DNA from: Hymenobacter sp.
GTDB taxonomy: Bacteria; Bacteroidota; Bacteroidia; Cytophagales; Hymenobacteraceae
Length of the DNA stretch: 16,610 nt
Assembly (NCBI GenBank): GCA_025362615.1
Contig: JANYFQ010000500.1
Coordinates: forward strand, 1-16,610
Direction: 5' to 3'
Part shown: positions 1 through 6,873 of the stretch, in pieces
Layout of the letters: the number at the start of each line of letters is the position of its first letter
Position numbering within the stretch: the stretch's first letter is position 1
Program-made: the position numbers and the translations under genes
The notes under the pieces: model-generated
What the model was told of the DNA's origin: nothing
The model's input: the letters and a program-made list of their open reading frames with translations, nothing else
The model's database searches: none

Positions 1-6
1 CCACCG

Positions 7-49
7 CGCGTCGGAGACGCGAAGCCAGTGAGCACGCGTTAAAAACGCG
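7..49. repeat. Pair of GC-rich hairpins, REP/REPIN-like
   Basis: Two short perfect hairpins lie 13 nt apart: CGCGTC-GGA-GACGCG at 7-21 and CGCGTT-AAA-AACGCG at 35-49. The outer edges also mirror each other (GCGCGT at 6-11, ACGCGC at 45-50). The layout matches a REP doublet, meaning two small palindromes in inverted order. The window starts only six bases upstream, so the true left edge is unknown. A fortuitous GC-rich palindrome pair is the alternative. Confidence 0.4.
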
Positions 50-75
50 CGCCAGCCGACTTTCTAAACAGCTTC

Positions 76-83
76 TATATTTG
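76..83 (+). promoter_or_regulatory. Putative -7 promoter element (TATATTTG)
   Basis: TATATTTG is an exact match to the Bacteroidota -7 consensus TAnnTTTG and lies 41 nt upstream of the ATG at 125. No convincing -33 TTG/TTTG element is seen at the usual distance, so the call rests on one half-site in an AT-richer stretch. Confidence 0.35.
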
Positions 84-124
84 TGATGGCTTCGGCACAT
101 AATTTTTGAAGCCCTACCAACAGC

Positions 125-628
125 ATGACACACCAAGAGGGTATAGCACGTTGCCTTTCCGCAATTTTGTCTTTGGATGCCGAAACGCTATCTAAATTCC
201 GACGTGGAAACCCGTTTGACAAACTTGTGCGAAGTTTTGATGAGTACAATTCCGAAGGCAAAGGATTATACCAAAACCCGCGGGCCCGCAACCACTACAA
301 ATGGTCGGTGGCGGCTTTGGCAGCGTACGAAAGCGGAGTGAAAATAAAGGCTTTGTATGCAGAACATTGCATACCAGTTGCATTGACAATCCAAAAGTTA
401 CTGACCGCGTCACAAAAAGACACGGCTTTTATTCTGGCAATTCTGCAAGAAAACGAAGTCGTGATTATTACCAAAGAGGAGCAGAACAAAATAGATGCCG
501 CAGTGCATAAAGGCGGCTTAGGGCTACGTAATAAGATGCCGGAAGGCGGAGTTGCTTGCAGCAGGTTGGAAGCTGCTGGCATCAAAATAGCTCCCGAAAC
601 ATTGGGGAATACGTTGCTTGTCAAGTAG
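125..628 (+). CDS. Hypothetical protein, 167 aa
   Basis: I do not recognise this 167-residue protein. It has no signal peptide and no long hydrophobic run, so it is probably cytosolic. The middle (about residues 55-95) reads as amphipathic helix, with alternating Ala/Leu and Lys/Glu, and the C-terminal third contains a Lys/Gly-rich stretch. ATG 125 is the first start in the open frame and sits 41 nt after a TAnnTTTG element. There is no clear Shine-Dalgarno sequence. The gene is visibly lower in GC than its neighbours and uses more AAA, ATT and TTT codons, which suggests recent acquisition. It converges on the minus-strand gene ending at 651 with only 22 nt between the stops and no obvious terminator. 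A real gene is likely; its function is unknown. Confidence 0.65.
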   Translation: MTHQEGIARCLSAILSLDAETLSKFRRGNPFDKLVRSFDEYNSEGKGLYQNPRARNHYKWSVAALAAYESGVKIKALYAEHCIPVALTIQKLLTASQKDTAFILAILQENEVVIITKEEQNKIDAAVHKGGLGLRNKMPEGGVACSRLEAAGIKIAPETLGNTLLVK

Positions 629-650
629 TAAGCTCAGGCCAAAACGCCAC

Positions 651-1886
651 TCAGCAATTGCCTGTCATCGTGCGAGCAACATGGCTGAAATAAGGCATCT
701 GGTACTTTCCTGCAAAGTCAGCAATCTTCCCCCGCAACACGCTTTGCTCCGCAGCAGCCGCGCCGCCCGCCACCAACTGCAACTCCGCCAGCAACCCGTA
801 CACCTCGTAGTAATCCCAGAGCCAGCGGTTGGCCGGCACGTCCGGCGAGAGGGCTATGGCCGCGAAGGCGGCGCGGGCCGCTTCGGGTTGGCCGCTGCCC
901 AGCAGGGCTACGGCCTCGAACACGCCCAGCAGTTCGTGGTAAACGTTGTGCGGCGGGTGGTACTGCACTTGGTGCAGTTGCTGCCGGGTGCGGGCCACCC
1001 ACTCGGCCAAAGGCCGGTGTTCGCCCAGCAGGAACAGGGCCTCGCACACCAGGAAATGAAAGCCGGCCGGGAAGTAGTTGTAGCTGGCCGGCAGGTCGCG
1101 GCTGGCGGCCACGTTCGGCGGCTGCGGATGCATTTGCCCCAACGCTTCGAGCAGGGCGGGCCGGTCGGCGGCCGGGGTGGCGGTGAGGGCCGCGAAGGCC
1201 CACCGCCCGTGGGCAAACGCCGGGGTGGCGGCCCGTGGCGGGTGCCGTTGCAGCACGAGCCACTGCGCCTGGGCCGCCGCTGCGTCGTTGGCCAGGAACG
1301 CCTGTAGGTACAGCATCCCGGCGGCGAAAATAACGTCGTCGGTGTGGCCCGCCGGTTCGATTCGCACCATGTAGGCGGCCAGCAACTGGCCGTAGTAGCC
1401 GTTCAGGTAGGCCAAATCCACGTAGGCTTTCACGAAGTCGTCGTTGCCGGGGCGCTGGTACACGAGCAGGTTCCGCAGGTCGTCGGGTACTTGGGGGGTG
1501 TGCCGCAGTTCCTGCAAAATCCGGTGGCCCTGGCGCAGACGGTCGGCCCACGTGGCACCGGTGAGGGCGCGGGTGGGCGCTTCTTGCGTGGCGGCCCGGA
1601 ACGCGGCGAAGCCCCCGCCGTGGCCCGCGTAGCGGGCCAGCGCATTCAGCAGGGGTTCGCCGGGGTTGGGGGTCGGGTTTTTGGCGTGAAACAGCCGCAG
1701 GATGGTTCCCTTGACGAGCGGCTGCTCTCGCTTGGCGGGCGGCTCGTTCGCCAACACCACGGCCAGGGCGTAGAGGGTCGGCCACTCGTCGGGGTTGTTC
1801 CGAATTATGGGGGTGGGGTGCTTGGCCCGGCAAGCCCGGATGAGGGCTTCCAGCAGCGCCTCGCGCTCAACTTCGGTGATTTTCAT
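651..1886 (-). CDS. Helical-repeat protein with HTH-like N-terminus, hypothetical
   Basis: A 411-residue protein without signal peptide or membrane segments. Residues about 55-95 contain a pattern of the type (K)GTILRLF...LLNALARYAGHGGGFAAF. This resembles the small HTH-like domain at the N-terminus of many Bacteroidota proteins, whose members read roughly STLKRLfg...tLdaLAryvGy.sW..F. That is a resemblance noted by eye, not a confirmed hit. The remainder is Ala/Leu-rich with regularly spaced aromatic residues and looks like a TPR-like alpha-solenoid of degenerate helical hairpins. A regulatory or scaffolding role with protein partners would fit, but no function can be assigned. The start is ATG at 1886 (reverse strand), the first Met of the frame. 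High GC third positions match the surrounding core-like genes, unlike the convergent 125-628 gene. Confidence 0.8.
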   Translation of the reverse strand: MKITEVEREALLEALIRACRAKHPTPIIRNNPDEWPTLYALAVVLANEPPAKREQPLVKGTILRLFHAKNPTPNPGEPLLNALARYAGHGGGFAAFRAATQEAPTRALTGATWADRLRQGHRILQELRHTPQVPDDLRNLLVYQRPGNDDFVKAYVDLAYLNGYYGQLLAAYMVRIEPAGHTDDVIFAAGMLYLQAFLANDAAAAQAQWLVLQRHPPRAATPAFAHGRWAFAALTATPAADRPALLEALGQMHPQPPNVAASRDLPASYNYFPAGFHFLVCEALFLLGEHRPLAEWVARTRQQLHQVQYHPPHNVYHELLGVFEAVALLGSGQPEAARAAFAAIALSPDVPANRWLWDYYEVYGLLAELQLVAGGAAAAEQSVLRGKIADFAGKYQMPYFSHVARTMTGNC

Positions 1887-2160
1887 GGGGCCGGGCGGGC
1901 GTTGCGGACGTGGCAGGGCGCAAGCCCAAGCGCAAAGCTAACCGCATCGGTAGCGCCGTTGCAAGTGGTGGTGGGCAGGGTGAAAAATGATGATTGAAAA
2001 CGGGGGAAAATGATACGCCCTTTCCGACGAAAGAAGGCACTGAACGGCCCCCCAGAACGTCTTACAAGTATACCAGCAACGGCACTGCTACCAGCCGCCG
2101 CCGGTACGCTGCCAGAAGTGCGGCCTCAGTTTCACGCACCTGTTTTACCACGAACCAGCC
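1887..2160. other. Intergenic stretch with an open frame lacking a start codon
   Basis: No complete gene is visible here. The frame of the small membrane protein at 2161 is open upstream from 2044 (after a TGA at 2041) but has no ATG, GTG or TTG. Its translation includes a Cys-rich piece with CQKCG (about 2110-2124) resembling half of a zinc ribbon. Two overlapping alternative frames starting at 1994 and 2010 have compositions typical of chance ORFs. Confidence 0.4.
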
Positions 2161-2310
2161 ATGCTTTCCCTGTTGCGCCTTTTGGTCAAGCTCGCCTGTA
2201 TCGGCTTGGTCCTCGCCTTCGTGTCTTCCATTGGCATGGCTTGGCTATTTGCAAACCCACATATCAAGTCTGTTTCGCATATTTTTCACCTTAAACCCGC
2301 CGCAAAATGA
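2161..2310 (+). CDS. Small single-pass membrane protein, 49 aa
   Basis: ATG 2161 opens a 49-codon frame that ends in a TGA overlapping the next gene's ATG (ATGA at 2307-2310). The peptide has a basic start (MLSLLRLLVK) and a hydrophobic segment at about residues 9-31, rich in Leu, Val, Ala and Phe. A short hydrophilic tail ends in LKPAAK. One transmembrane helix is likely. The frame continues open upstream to 2044 and encodes a CxxC motif, so this may be the C-terminal half of a zinc-ribbon membrane protein whose original start has been lost by frameshift. The four-base coupling to 2307 supports translation. No family is recognised. Confidence 0.45.
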   Translation: MLSLLRLLVKLACIGLVLAFVSSIGMAWLFANPHIKSVSHIFHLKPAAK

Positions 2311-2465
2311 GTCAAGTTCTCACCATGCCCGTCAAAAAGGAATCCGCCGCATTTATTTACGAGTTTAACGTATATTCCATTCAACAAAACCGGTTGCTGC
2401 TGAAACAATTAAGCGACGGAAGGCCGACTACCTTGCCTTTCGTGAAGCAGGCGGTGGCCACATGA
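2307..2465 (+). CDS. Small hypothetical protein, 52 aa
   Basis: A 52-residue frame beginning MSQVLTMPVKKESAAFIYEF and ending PFVKQAVAT. Its ATG overlaps the upstream stop (ATGA 2307-2310) and its TGA overlaps the downstream start (ATGA 2462-2465). Such four-base overlaps at both ends are the signature of translational coupling and the main reason to accept so short a frame. The peptide is soluble and mixed in charge, with no motif I recognise. It may be a small partner of the protein encoded from 2462, with which it would be made in step. Confidence 0.5.
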   Translation: MSQVLTMPVKKESAAFIYEFNVYSIQQNRLLLKQLSDGRPTTLPFVKQAVAT

Positions 2466-2755
2466 GCCGTTTGTACCGGTTGCAATTCCCCGACGGGCTG
2501 TTGCTGGACCCCAACAAGGGTGTTGCCACCCAATTGAACAAGCTCGGGGTCGTGCTGCCCGGCAGCGCCCAAATACGGCTCGCAAGGTATATGAACAAGA
2601 CCAAAGCAGCCCTTGGCGCTGAATTCAACAAGCCACAGTTGTTCTACCTGCTTGAGGAGTACGTTGAGCTGCCACACAAACCGAAACCGTTAAAAAACAG
2701 AATGTCGCAGATGTATTTCAGTCTGGCTGATGTGCTTCGACTTAGACAGATTTAA
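2462..2755 (+). CDS. Hypothetical protein, 97 aa
   Basis: A 97-residue soluble protein that is basic overall (many Lys/Arg, including HKPKPLKNR at about residues 72-80). It reads as an alpha/beta fold with a helical C-terminus ending FSLADVLRLRQI. The start ATG overlaps the previous stop, so it is probably translated by re-initiation from 2307. It is not recognised as a member of any family. It is followed after 18 nt by another small membrane protein (2774), so it sits in the middle of a coupled run of small genes. Codon use is mixed, with lower GC than 2955 onward. Confidence 0.6.
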   Translation: MSRLYRLQFPDGLLLDPNKGVATQLNKLGVVLPGSAQIRLARYMNKTKAALGAEFNKPQLFYLLEEYVELPHKPKPLKNRMSQMYFSLADVLRLRQI

Positions 2756-2773
2756 ACTCATAACCAAACAGCC

Positions 2774-2932
2774 ATGTCCCGCATCTTCGGCAGCCTCTTC
2801 ATCACGGCCATCCTCTTCCGCGACGCTTTCCTGCACCACAAGCCCTTCTCGTACCTGCTGCTGTTGGGGGTGTTCCTATTTTTCTGCTTCATCGGCGACA
2901 TCATCCACTCCATCATCGAGTGGCTGCGGTAG
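2774..2932 (+). CDS. Small single-pass membrane protein, 52 aa
   Basis: A 52-codon frame beginning MSRIFGSLFITAILFRDAF. It has an amphipathic N-terminal segment, then a strongly hydrophobic stretch at about residues 25-43 (YLLLLGVFLFFCFIG), and ends IIHSIIEWLR. One transmembrane helix and an amphipathic C-terminal helix are likely. It lies 18 nt after the 2462 gene and 22 nt before the 2955 gene, in the same orientation. An overlapping longer frame from 2730 covers the same bases in another phase, but its translation here is low-complexity Ser/Cys and it is rejected. No family is recognised. Confidence 0.55.
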   Translation: MSRIFGSLFITAILFRDAFLHHKPFSYLLLLGVFLFFCFIGDIIHSIIEWLR

Positions 2933-2954
2933 GCCCGTTCCCAACCCCCCTTGC

Positions 2955-3554
2955 ATGGCCACTCCCTACGAAATAGTTGCCCGCGAACTCCGCACCCGGC
3001 TGCCGGGCACCCACCTCGCGCCCGACCCCAGCCAGCGGGAGCGTTGGTACCACAGCGGCCCCCCGATAGACTACGCGCTCCTGCACCGCACCTGCCCCGG
3101 TGGCTACGAATTTTACTACCCCGCGCACCTCACGCGGCCCGGCCACCCGCCCCTTACCCTGCACATCGCTACCGGTTCCGAGGCCGTCGGTGCCTTCACC
3201 CGCCCCGGCAGCGAACTACGCCAGCGCCTTGCCCACTACGGCTACTGGCGCATCGAGTGCCCGCCCGACCCAACTACCACCGACTTTTGGCTGCTGCTGC
3301 TCCTGCTCCCCGACCAAGCGCTGAAGTGCTTGCTGCTGCCCGCCGCCAAGCTGGCGAAGCTGCTCGCCCGCGCCCACGACCCCGAAAAATTCAGCTTGCT
3401 CGTGGCCAAGGCGGGCTTCAGCTTCGCCAGCCAGCCCCTCACGGCCGCCAACCGCCTGGCGGTGCTTCAAGATGCCGCGTTGCTCGACACGCCGGAACGC
3501 GACGACCTGAAAATGGACGCGCACCTCGACAACTGGAGCCAGTTGCTCGACTAA
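2955..3554 (+). CDS. Hypothetical protein, 199 aa
   Basis: I chose ATG 2955 (MATPYEIVARELRTRLPGTH) rather than the in-frame upstream ATG 2730. The upstream part encodes an implausible Ser/Cys/Pro-rich run and overlaps the small membrane gene 2774-2932. The resulting 199-residue protein has no signal peptide. A Leu-rich stretch at about residues 113-137 (FWLLLLLLPDQALKCLLLP) is interrupted by Pro, Asp and Lys, so it is more likely a buried helix than a membrane segment. The C-terminus is acidic. The protein has aromatic-rich beta-like segments (GGYEFYYPAHLT). No family is recognised. High-GC codon use matches the host. It follows the 2774 gene by 22 nt, so co-transcription is likely. Confidence 0.7.
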   Translation: MATPYEIVARELRTRLPGTHLAPDPSQRERWYHSGPPIDYALLHRTCPGGYEFYYPAHLTRPGHPPLTLHIATGSEAVGAFTRPGSELRQRLAHYGYWRIECPPDPTTTDFWLLLLLLPDQALKCLLLPAAKLAKLLARAHDPEKFSLLVAKAGFSFASQPLTAANRLAVLQDAALLDTPERDDLKMDAHLDNWSQLLD

Positions 3555-3733
3555 ATGCCCCCATTGTTTAGCAAGTTTCCATCCCATCCTCATTCTTTTT
3601 GCCTTGCCACTGAAGTAGCCGCGCTCTCCTCTTTTCCCGACAGGTAAACTTTCTTCCGGCACCACCGACGGCGCTGGAGTTCCCGATTGGGCCGGGCGAC
3701 CAGTGCCCGGTCATCACCTGTTGTTTTTCAAGA

Positions 3734-4096
3734 ATGAACCCGCGTTACGGCTTCTCCTACCACGATTTCCAAGTTGAAGTAGAAAACACCCACGAACGAC
3801 ACCTCAAAGCGCGGCGGCAGTTCAAAAAACTGGCGCGGGCGGCTCATCGGCTGTTCCACGTCAAGCGGAGTGAGTTGCGGATGCCGCTGATTGGGACGCT
3901 CAAACTACGGATTTGTTTCAGCGACCGCCACCAAGTGCCAACGTGGACGATGGTGAAATGCATGGCAAACGATTATTTGTTTGACTTACCGGTGGGCTTT
4001 TTTATAATTACGGGCCTCGATTACTGGACTCCCGACGGCGAGCCGGAATACCATTACGGAATACACTTGGAAATGCCCCCTTGCTCACCCAATTGA
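3734..4096 (+). CDS. Hypothetical protein, 120 aa
   Basis: A 120-residue soluble protein starting MNPRYGFSYHDFQVEVENTH. A strongly basic helix follows (about residues 22-46, rich in Lys, Arg and His). The C-terminal half looks beta-rich, with Phe/Tyr/Trp-containing segments (LPVGFFIITGLDYWTPDG). The frame is open upstream to 3614 and reads plausibly as protein, but contains no start codon there, so ATG 3734 is taken. The 5' boundary is therefore uncertain. Only 12 nt separate its stop from the next gene (4109). GC is lower than in the flanking 2955 and 4450 genes. No family is recognised. Confidence 0.6.
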   Translation: MNPRYGFSYHDFQVEVENTHERHLKARRQFKKLARAAHRLFHVKRSELRMPLIGTLKLRICFSDRHQVPTWTMVKCMANDYLFDLPVGFFIITGLDYWTPDGEPEYHYGIHLEMPPCSPN

Positions 4097-4108
4097 ACCC
4101 CCTGCCCC

Positions 4109-4450
4109 ATGACCGACGAAACAAGCGAGGAGCCCGATGAAATAAAGGAGCGTAGATCGAAGTTGTTCTACCAGATTATGGAACAGACCGACCTGTTCAA
4201 CCAAGACCTTGCCCAAGCCACGGGGAAAGAATACGGATTTGACGAGTTCGGCATAGCCGAGAATAGAACATCTTGGTTTATAAACGATTGTTTGGCAACT
4301 ACTACGGTACTGTTCCGCCAAGAACTGCTTGACATGGCCCGTAAACATTTTCCTTGGGCCACTTCAATAGACCTGGAGATGACCCTCAACGAAGAAGAGT
4401 TTTACCAGTGCTTCTACATGGTGCTGTCGCCCTTGCCGCCCCTGACCTGA
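4109..4450 (+). CDS. Hypothetical acidic protein, 113 aa
   Basis: A 113-residue acidic protein (MTDETSEEPDEIKERRSKLF at the start) that is largely helical. It has clusters of Asp and Glu, a central WFINDCLATTTVLFRQELLD segment, and a C-terminus ending VLSPLPPLT. It has no signal peptide or membrane helix. Its TGA at 4448-4450 overlaps the next gene's ATG (TGATG 4448-4452), so the two are translationally coupled. Small, acidic, cytosolic and encoded among other small orphan genes, it has the general look of an immunity or antitoxin-type protein. That is only a resemblance and no partner is identified. Confidence 0.65.
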   Translation: MTDETSEEPDEIKERRSKLFYQIMEQTDLFNQDLAQATGKEYGFDEFGIAENRTSWFINDCLATTTVLFRQELLDMARKHFPWATSIDLEMTLNEEEFYQCFYMVLSPLPPLT

Positions 4451-5022
4451 TGCCTGCCGCGCCCCGGCCCACCCCGGCCCACCGGCAAGCCGTGCTGGCC
4501 CAGCTTAACGGCTGCTTCGGACACTACGGGCCGGTGCGGGAGTTGGCGCTGCCCGCCGCCTGGCCCAACCCCGACCCCGGCCTGCTGCGCCTGCGGCTGC
4601 CCGCCGCCCTGCGCCTCGAATCGCCGTGGATGGACCCGGTTTGCCCGGACTACCGGTACCGGGAAACCTACCGCCCCCCCAACGCCCTCGACCTGCGGGT
4701 GCGCTGCTCGGTGCCCGTGCCCGCGCTGCCGGCCGGCTGCGTGCGGGCCGGCCAGTGGCCGCTTGGTGCCGAGGTGCTGGCCGCGCCGGCCCACGCCTGG
4801 CTGCTGTTGCTGCCCGACGCGCCGCCCGCCCCACCGGCCGGCGTAGTGGTGCGGACGGGCGAGTTGCTCGCTTGGCTACGCAAGGGTTGCGGCTGCCTCA
4901 GCTACTTCGGCACCTTGGCCACTGCTGGTTATTTGGCCCCTACGGCACTGGCGGCCGGTTCCGTAACCGTTTCACCTACCTACCGCTCCTTGAATGATTG
5001 GTTTCAATTGCGTTGCTGCTAA
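4450..5022 (+). CDS. Hypothetical protein, 190 aa
   Basis: The start ATG 4450 overlaps the preceding stop in TGATG. The upstream ATG 4354 in the same frame would run 97 nt into the 4109 gene and adds no recognisable sequence. The 190-residue product is rich in Pro, Ala and Leu, has several Cys residues (including KGCGCLSYF near residue 143 and a terminal QLRCC) and has no signal peptide. No family is recognised. The stop TAA at 5020-5022 is four bases from the ATG of the secreted CAP-like gene at 5027, so 4109, 4450 and 5027 form a tight run. Confidence 0.6.
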   Translation: MPAAPRPTPAHRQAVLAQLNGCFGHYGPVRELALPAAWPNPDPGLLRLRLPAALRLESPWMDPVCPDYRYRETYRPPNALDLRVRCSVPVPALPAGCVRAGQWPLGAEVLAAPAHAWLLLLPDAPPAPPAGVVVRTGELLAWLRKGCGCLSYFGTLATAGYLAPTALAAGSVTVSPTYRSLNDWFQLRCC

Positions 5023-5026
5023 CAGG

Positions 5027-5671
5027 ATGAAAAACACGTTGCTGCTGCTGGCGCTTGCTTGGCTGGCCGTTGGCCCGGCCCTGGCCCAGCCCCAACCCCG
5101 CCCGCGCCCCCAGGTTGGCCCGCGCCCCCCCGTGCGCCGCAGCCGCTTCGACGCCACGCGCCCGCCCGCCCCCAAGGTGCTGGCCGTACTGCCGGCGAAA
5201 ACCCCGACCTTCCGCCCCCTCGTGGATTTGCAAGCCCTCAACCTCGCCTACGTGCGGGAGTTGGCCCGCCGCCGCCAGCTTCGGCAGGCGCTGCCGCCCG
5301 GTGTCCGGCCCGTGCAGTACGACTCGCTGCTGCTGTTCGGCACCGTGCTGCACAACCAGCGCTTGGTGAATGCCAACGGCGATTTGTTCCATGACTTCAA
5401 GCAACCCCACTCTGAGTTGTGCGGCTACCGCTCCGACCTGATGCGCTACCGCGACCAGCCCGCCCAACTCGCCCACGCCATCTGGCAGCAGTTCGACAAC
5501 TCCAAAACGGGCCACAAGGAAATCCAGCAGGACCACCAATTCGCCCACGTCAGCGTGAGTTGTTCCGACACCTATTTTGTAGTGCGCCTGGACCGCCAGC
5601 CCACCACGCCCACCAAGGCCGAGCGGCAGGGGTACCGGCAGTGGCAAGCGCAACACGCGCCGGTGCCGTAG
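5027..5671 (+). CDS. Secreted CAP/SCP-superfamily-like protein
   Basis: A 214-residue secreted protein. The start is ATG 5027, because MKNTLLLLALAW...ALA-Q is a textbook signal peptide with cleavage after Ala20. The upstream in-frame ATG 4994 would bury it. A Pro/Arg-rich linker (21-60) precedes a domain (about 62-190) that fits the CAP (SCP/PR-1) pattern: a first helix LQALNLAYVRELA, then a YDSLLLFGTVLHN helix, His122, a helix containing Trp153, a SKTGH segment with His163, and closing beta strands HVSVSCSDTYFVV. CAP proteins act outside the cytosol as enzymes or ligand binders, and bacterial members are mostly uncharacterised. The usual GEN motif is not evident (GYRSD lies in the equivalent place), so the canonical acidic site may be lost. 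The family call is by eye. Confidence 0.6.
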   Translation: MKNTLLLLALAWLAVGPALAQPQPRPRPQVGPRPPVRRSRFDATRPPAPKVLAVLPAKTPTFRPLVDLQALNLAYVRELARRRQLRQALPPGVRPVQYDSLLLFGTVLHNQRLVNANGDLFHDFKQPHSELCGYRSDLMRYRDQPAQLAHAIWQQFDNSKTGHKEIQQDHQFAHVSVSCSDTYFVVRLDRQPTTPTKAERQGYRQWQAQHAPVP

Positions 5672-5688
5672 GGGGCGGTTGGCGCTCC

Positions 5689-5726
5689 GGCGAAACGGCT
5701 TGGCGCGGGCGGCGTTCCGCTTCGCC
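5689..5726 (+). terminator. Possible hairpin after the CAP-like gene
   Basis: GGCGAAACGG (5689-5698) pairs with CCGCTTCGCC (5717-5726) in 9 of 10 positions, with an 18-nt GC-rich loop. It starts 18 nt after the stop at 5671. There is no following T-tract, so this could be a weak terminator or only a GC-rich coincidence. Confidence 0.3.
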
Positions 5727-5775
5727 CATCCTCTCACCGCCTGACGCACGCCCACCCATAAGCCCGGCCGTGCCC

Positions 5776-5783
5776 TACCTTGC
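5776..5783 (+). promoter_or_regulatory. Possible -7 element for the bicarbonate transporter
   Basis: TACCTTGC resembles the Bacteroidota TAnnTTTG element, with two mismatches at the 3' end, and lies 25 nt before ATG 5809. No convincing -33 element is seen. Confidence 0.25.
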
Positions 5784-5808
5784 GACCTCATTCACCTCCC
5801 GCTCCCGC

Positions 5809-6768
5809 ATGGACTTCCACGTACTCCTGGCCAACCTCACCAACCCCACGCTGCTGTTTTTTGTGCTTGGCATTGTGGCCACGGCCGTGCGCAGTGACCT
5901 GGCCATTCCCGAGTCCACGAGTAAGTTTATTTCCCTTTACCTGCTGTTTTCCATTGGGTTCAAGGGCGGGCAGGAGCTGGCCCACGAGGCATTTACGGCC
6001 GAAATCGGGTACTCCATTTTGTTCGGGCTGGCGCTGGCGGCGCTGGTGCCGGTGTACGTGTTTTTCATCGTCAAGCGCCGGGTTAGCGTGGCCGATGCGG
6101 GGGCGGTGGCGGCAGCCTACGGCTCGGTGAGCGCCGTCACGTTTGTGGCCGCTGCCGCGTTTCTGGAGGCCCAGAAAGTGCCTTTTGGCGGCCACATGGT
6201 GGCCGTGATGGCCCTGATGGAAGCCCCGGCCATTATCGTGGGCGTGGTGCTGCTGCAACGCTACGACCCGGCCAGCGGCGGCACCTCGCTCGGGGCCACG
6301 GTGCGGCACTCGCTCACCAACGGCAGCGTGCTGCTCATTTTGGGCAGCCTGCTCATTGGCCTCATCGCCGACAGCAAGCAGGCCGAAGGCATCAAACCCT
6401 TCACGACCGACATTTTTAAGGGCTTCCTGGCGTTGTTTCTGCTGGATATGGGCATGACCACGGCGCGGCGTTTCGTGGCCTTCCGGCGCTACGGGCTGTT
6501 TCTGACGGGCCTGGCCCTGGCCGTGCCCGCCCTCAACGGCTGCGTGGTGGCCCTGGCCAGTGCGCTTGTCACGGCCGAGCCCGGTAACCGCCTCATCCTC
6601 GCCGTGCTGGCGGCCAGCGCCTCCTACATTGCCGTGCCCGCCGCCATGCGCCTGGCCGCCCCCCAGGCCGACCCCGGCCTCTACCTGCCCATGGCCCTGG
6701 GCGTGACGTTTCCGTTCAACATTACGCTCGGAATGCCGCTGTACTACGCTATTATTCAGCACACGTAG
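5809..6768 (+). CDS. sbtA: SbtA-family sodium-dependent bicarbonate transporter
   Basis: A 319-residue integral membrane protein of the SbtA family (Pfam DUF897 type). Cyanobacterial members are Na+/HCO3- symporters of the cytoplasmic membrane. The start MDFHVLLANLTNPTLLFFVL and the following helix with SDLAIPES match the family N-terminus, as do the IGFKGG segment and the glycine/alanine-rich TM helices through to the C-terminus (FPFNITLGMPLYYAI). About ten hydrophobic segments are visible, in the usual two-half arrangement. The frame is open upstream to 5419, but ATG 5809 is where family-like sequence begins. It is followed after 105 nt by a SulP-carbonic anhydrase fusion, so the two probably cooperate in supplying bicarbonate to the cytosol. 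No SbtB (PII-like regulator) gene is adjacent. The transport substrate is inferred from family. Confidence 0.85.
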   Translation: MDFHVLLANLTNPTLLFFVLGIVATAVRSDLAIPESTSKFISLYLLFSIGFKGGQELAHEAFTAEIGYSILFGLALAALVPVYVFFIVKRRVSVADAGAVAAAYGSVSAVTFVAAAAFLEAQKVPFGGHMVAVMALMEAPAIIVGVVLLQRYDPASGGTSLGATVRHSLTNGSVLLILGSLLIGLIADSKQAEGIKPFTTDIFKGFLALFLLDMGMTTARRFVAFRRYGLFLTGLALAVPALNGCVVALASALVTAEPGNRLILAVLAASASYIAVPAAMRLAAPQADPGLYLPMALGVTFPFNITLGMPLYYAIIQHT

Positions 6769-6859
6769 GAGCTTCACGGTACAGGGGAGGCACCCCAATC
6801 GCTCACATGAAGATTTGATGAACGACCTTTGGGCCAGCCAATCCGGGCAACCAAAAATT

Positions 6860-6867
6860 TACGTTCC
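6860..6867 (+). promoter_or_regulatory. Possible -7 element six bases before the SulP-CA start
   Basis: TACGTTCC keeps TAnnTT of the Bacteroidota -7 consensus and is separated from ATG 6874 by exactly six bases. The same spacing occurs before the genes starting at 14218 and 15755. If it is used, the transcript would begin at or next to the A of the start codon. Confidence 0.35.
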
Positions 6868-6873
6868 TCCCCC

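Noticed and set aside
718..1833. Long second frame on the minus strand within the 651-1886 gene
   Set aside because: Arg/Pro/Gly-rich out-of-frame shadow of a GC-rich gene; the 411-residue frame has normal protein composition.
1994..2368. Plus-strand frames starting at 1994 and 2010
   Set aside because: Compositions are Ser/Thr/Pro-rich and overlap a better-supported set of small frames joined by ATGA overlaps.
2730..2954. N-terminal extension of the 2955 gene
   Set aside because: Encodes a Ser/Cys/Pro run and overlaps the small membrane protein gene 2774-2932; ATG 2955 gives normal protein from the start.
5419..5808. 130-codon N-terminal extension of the SbtA-like protein
   Set aside because: Overlaps the CAP-like gene and has no transporter-like sequence; family similarity begins at ATG 5809.
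6787..6797. Short hairpin between the SbtA-like and SulP-CA genes
   Set aside because: Only a four-base stem with no T-tract; insufficient to call a terminator or riboswitch.
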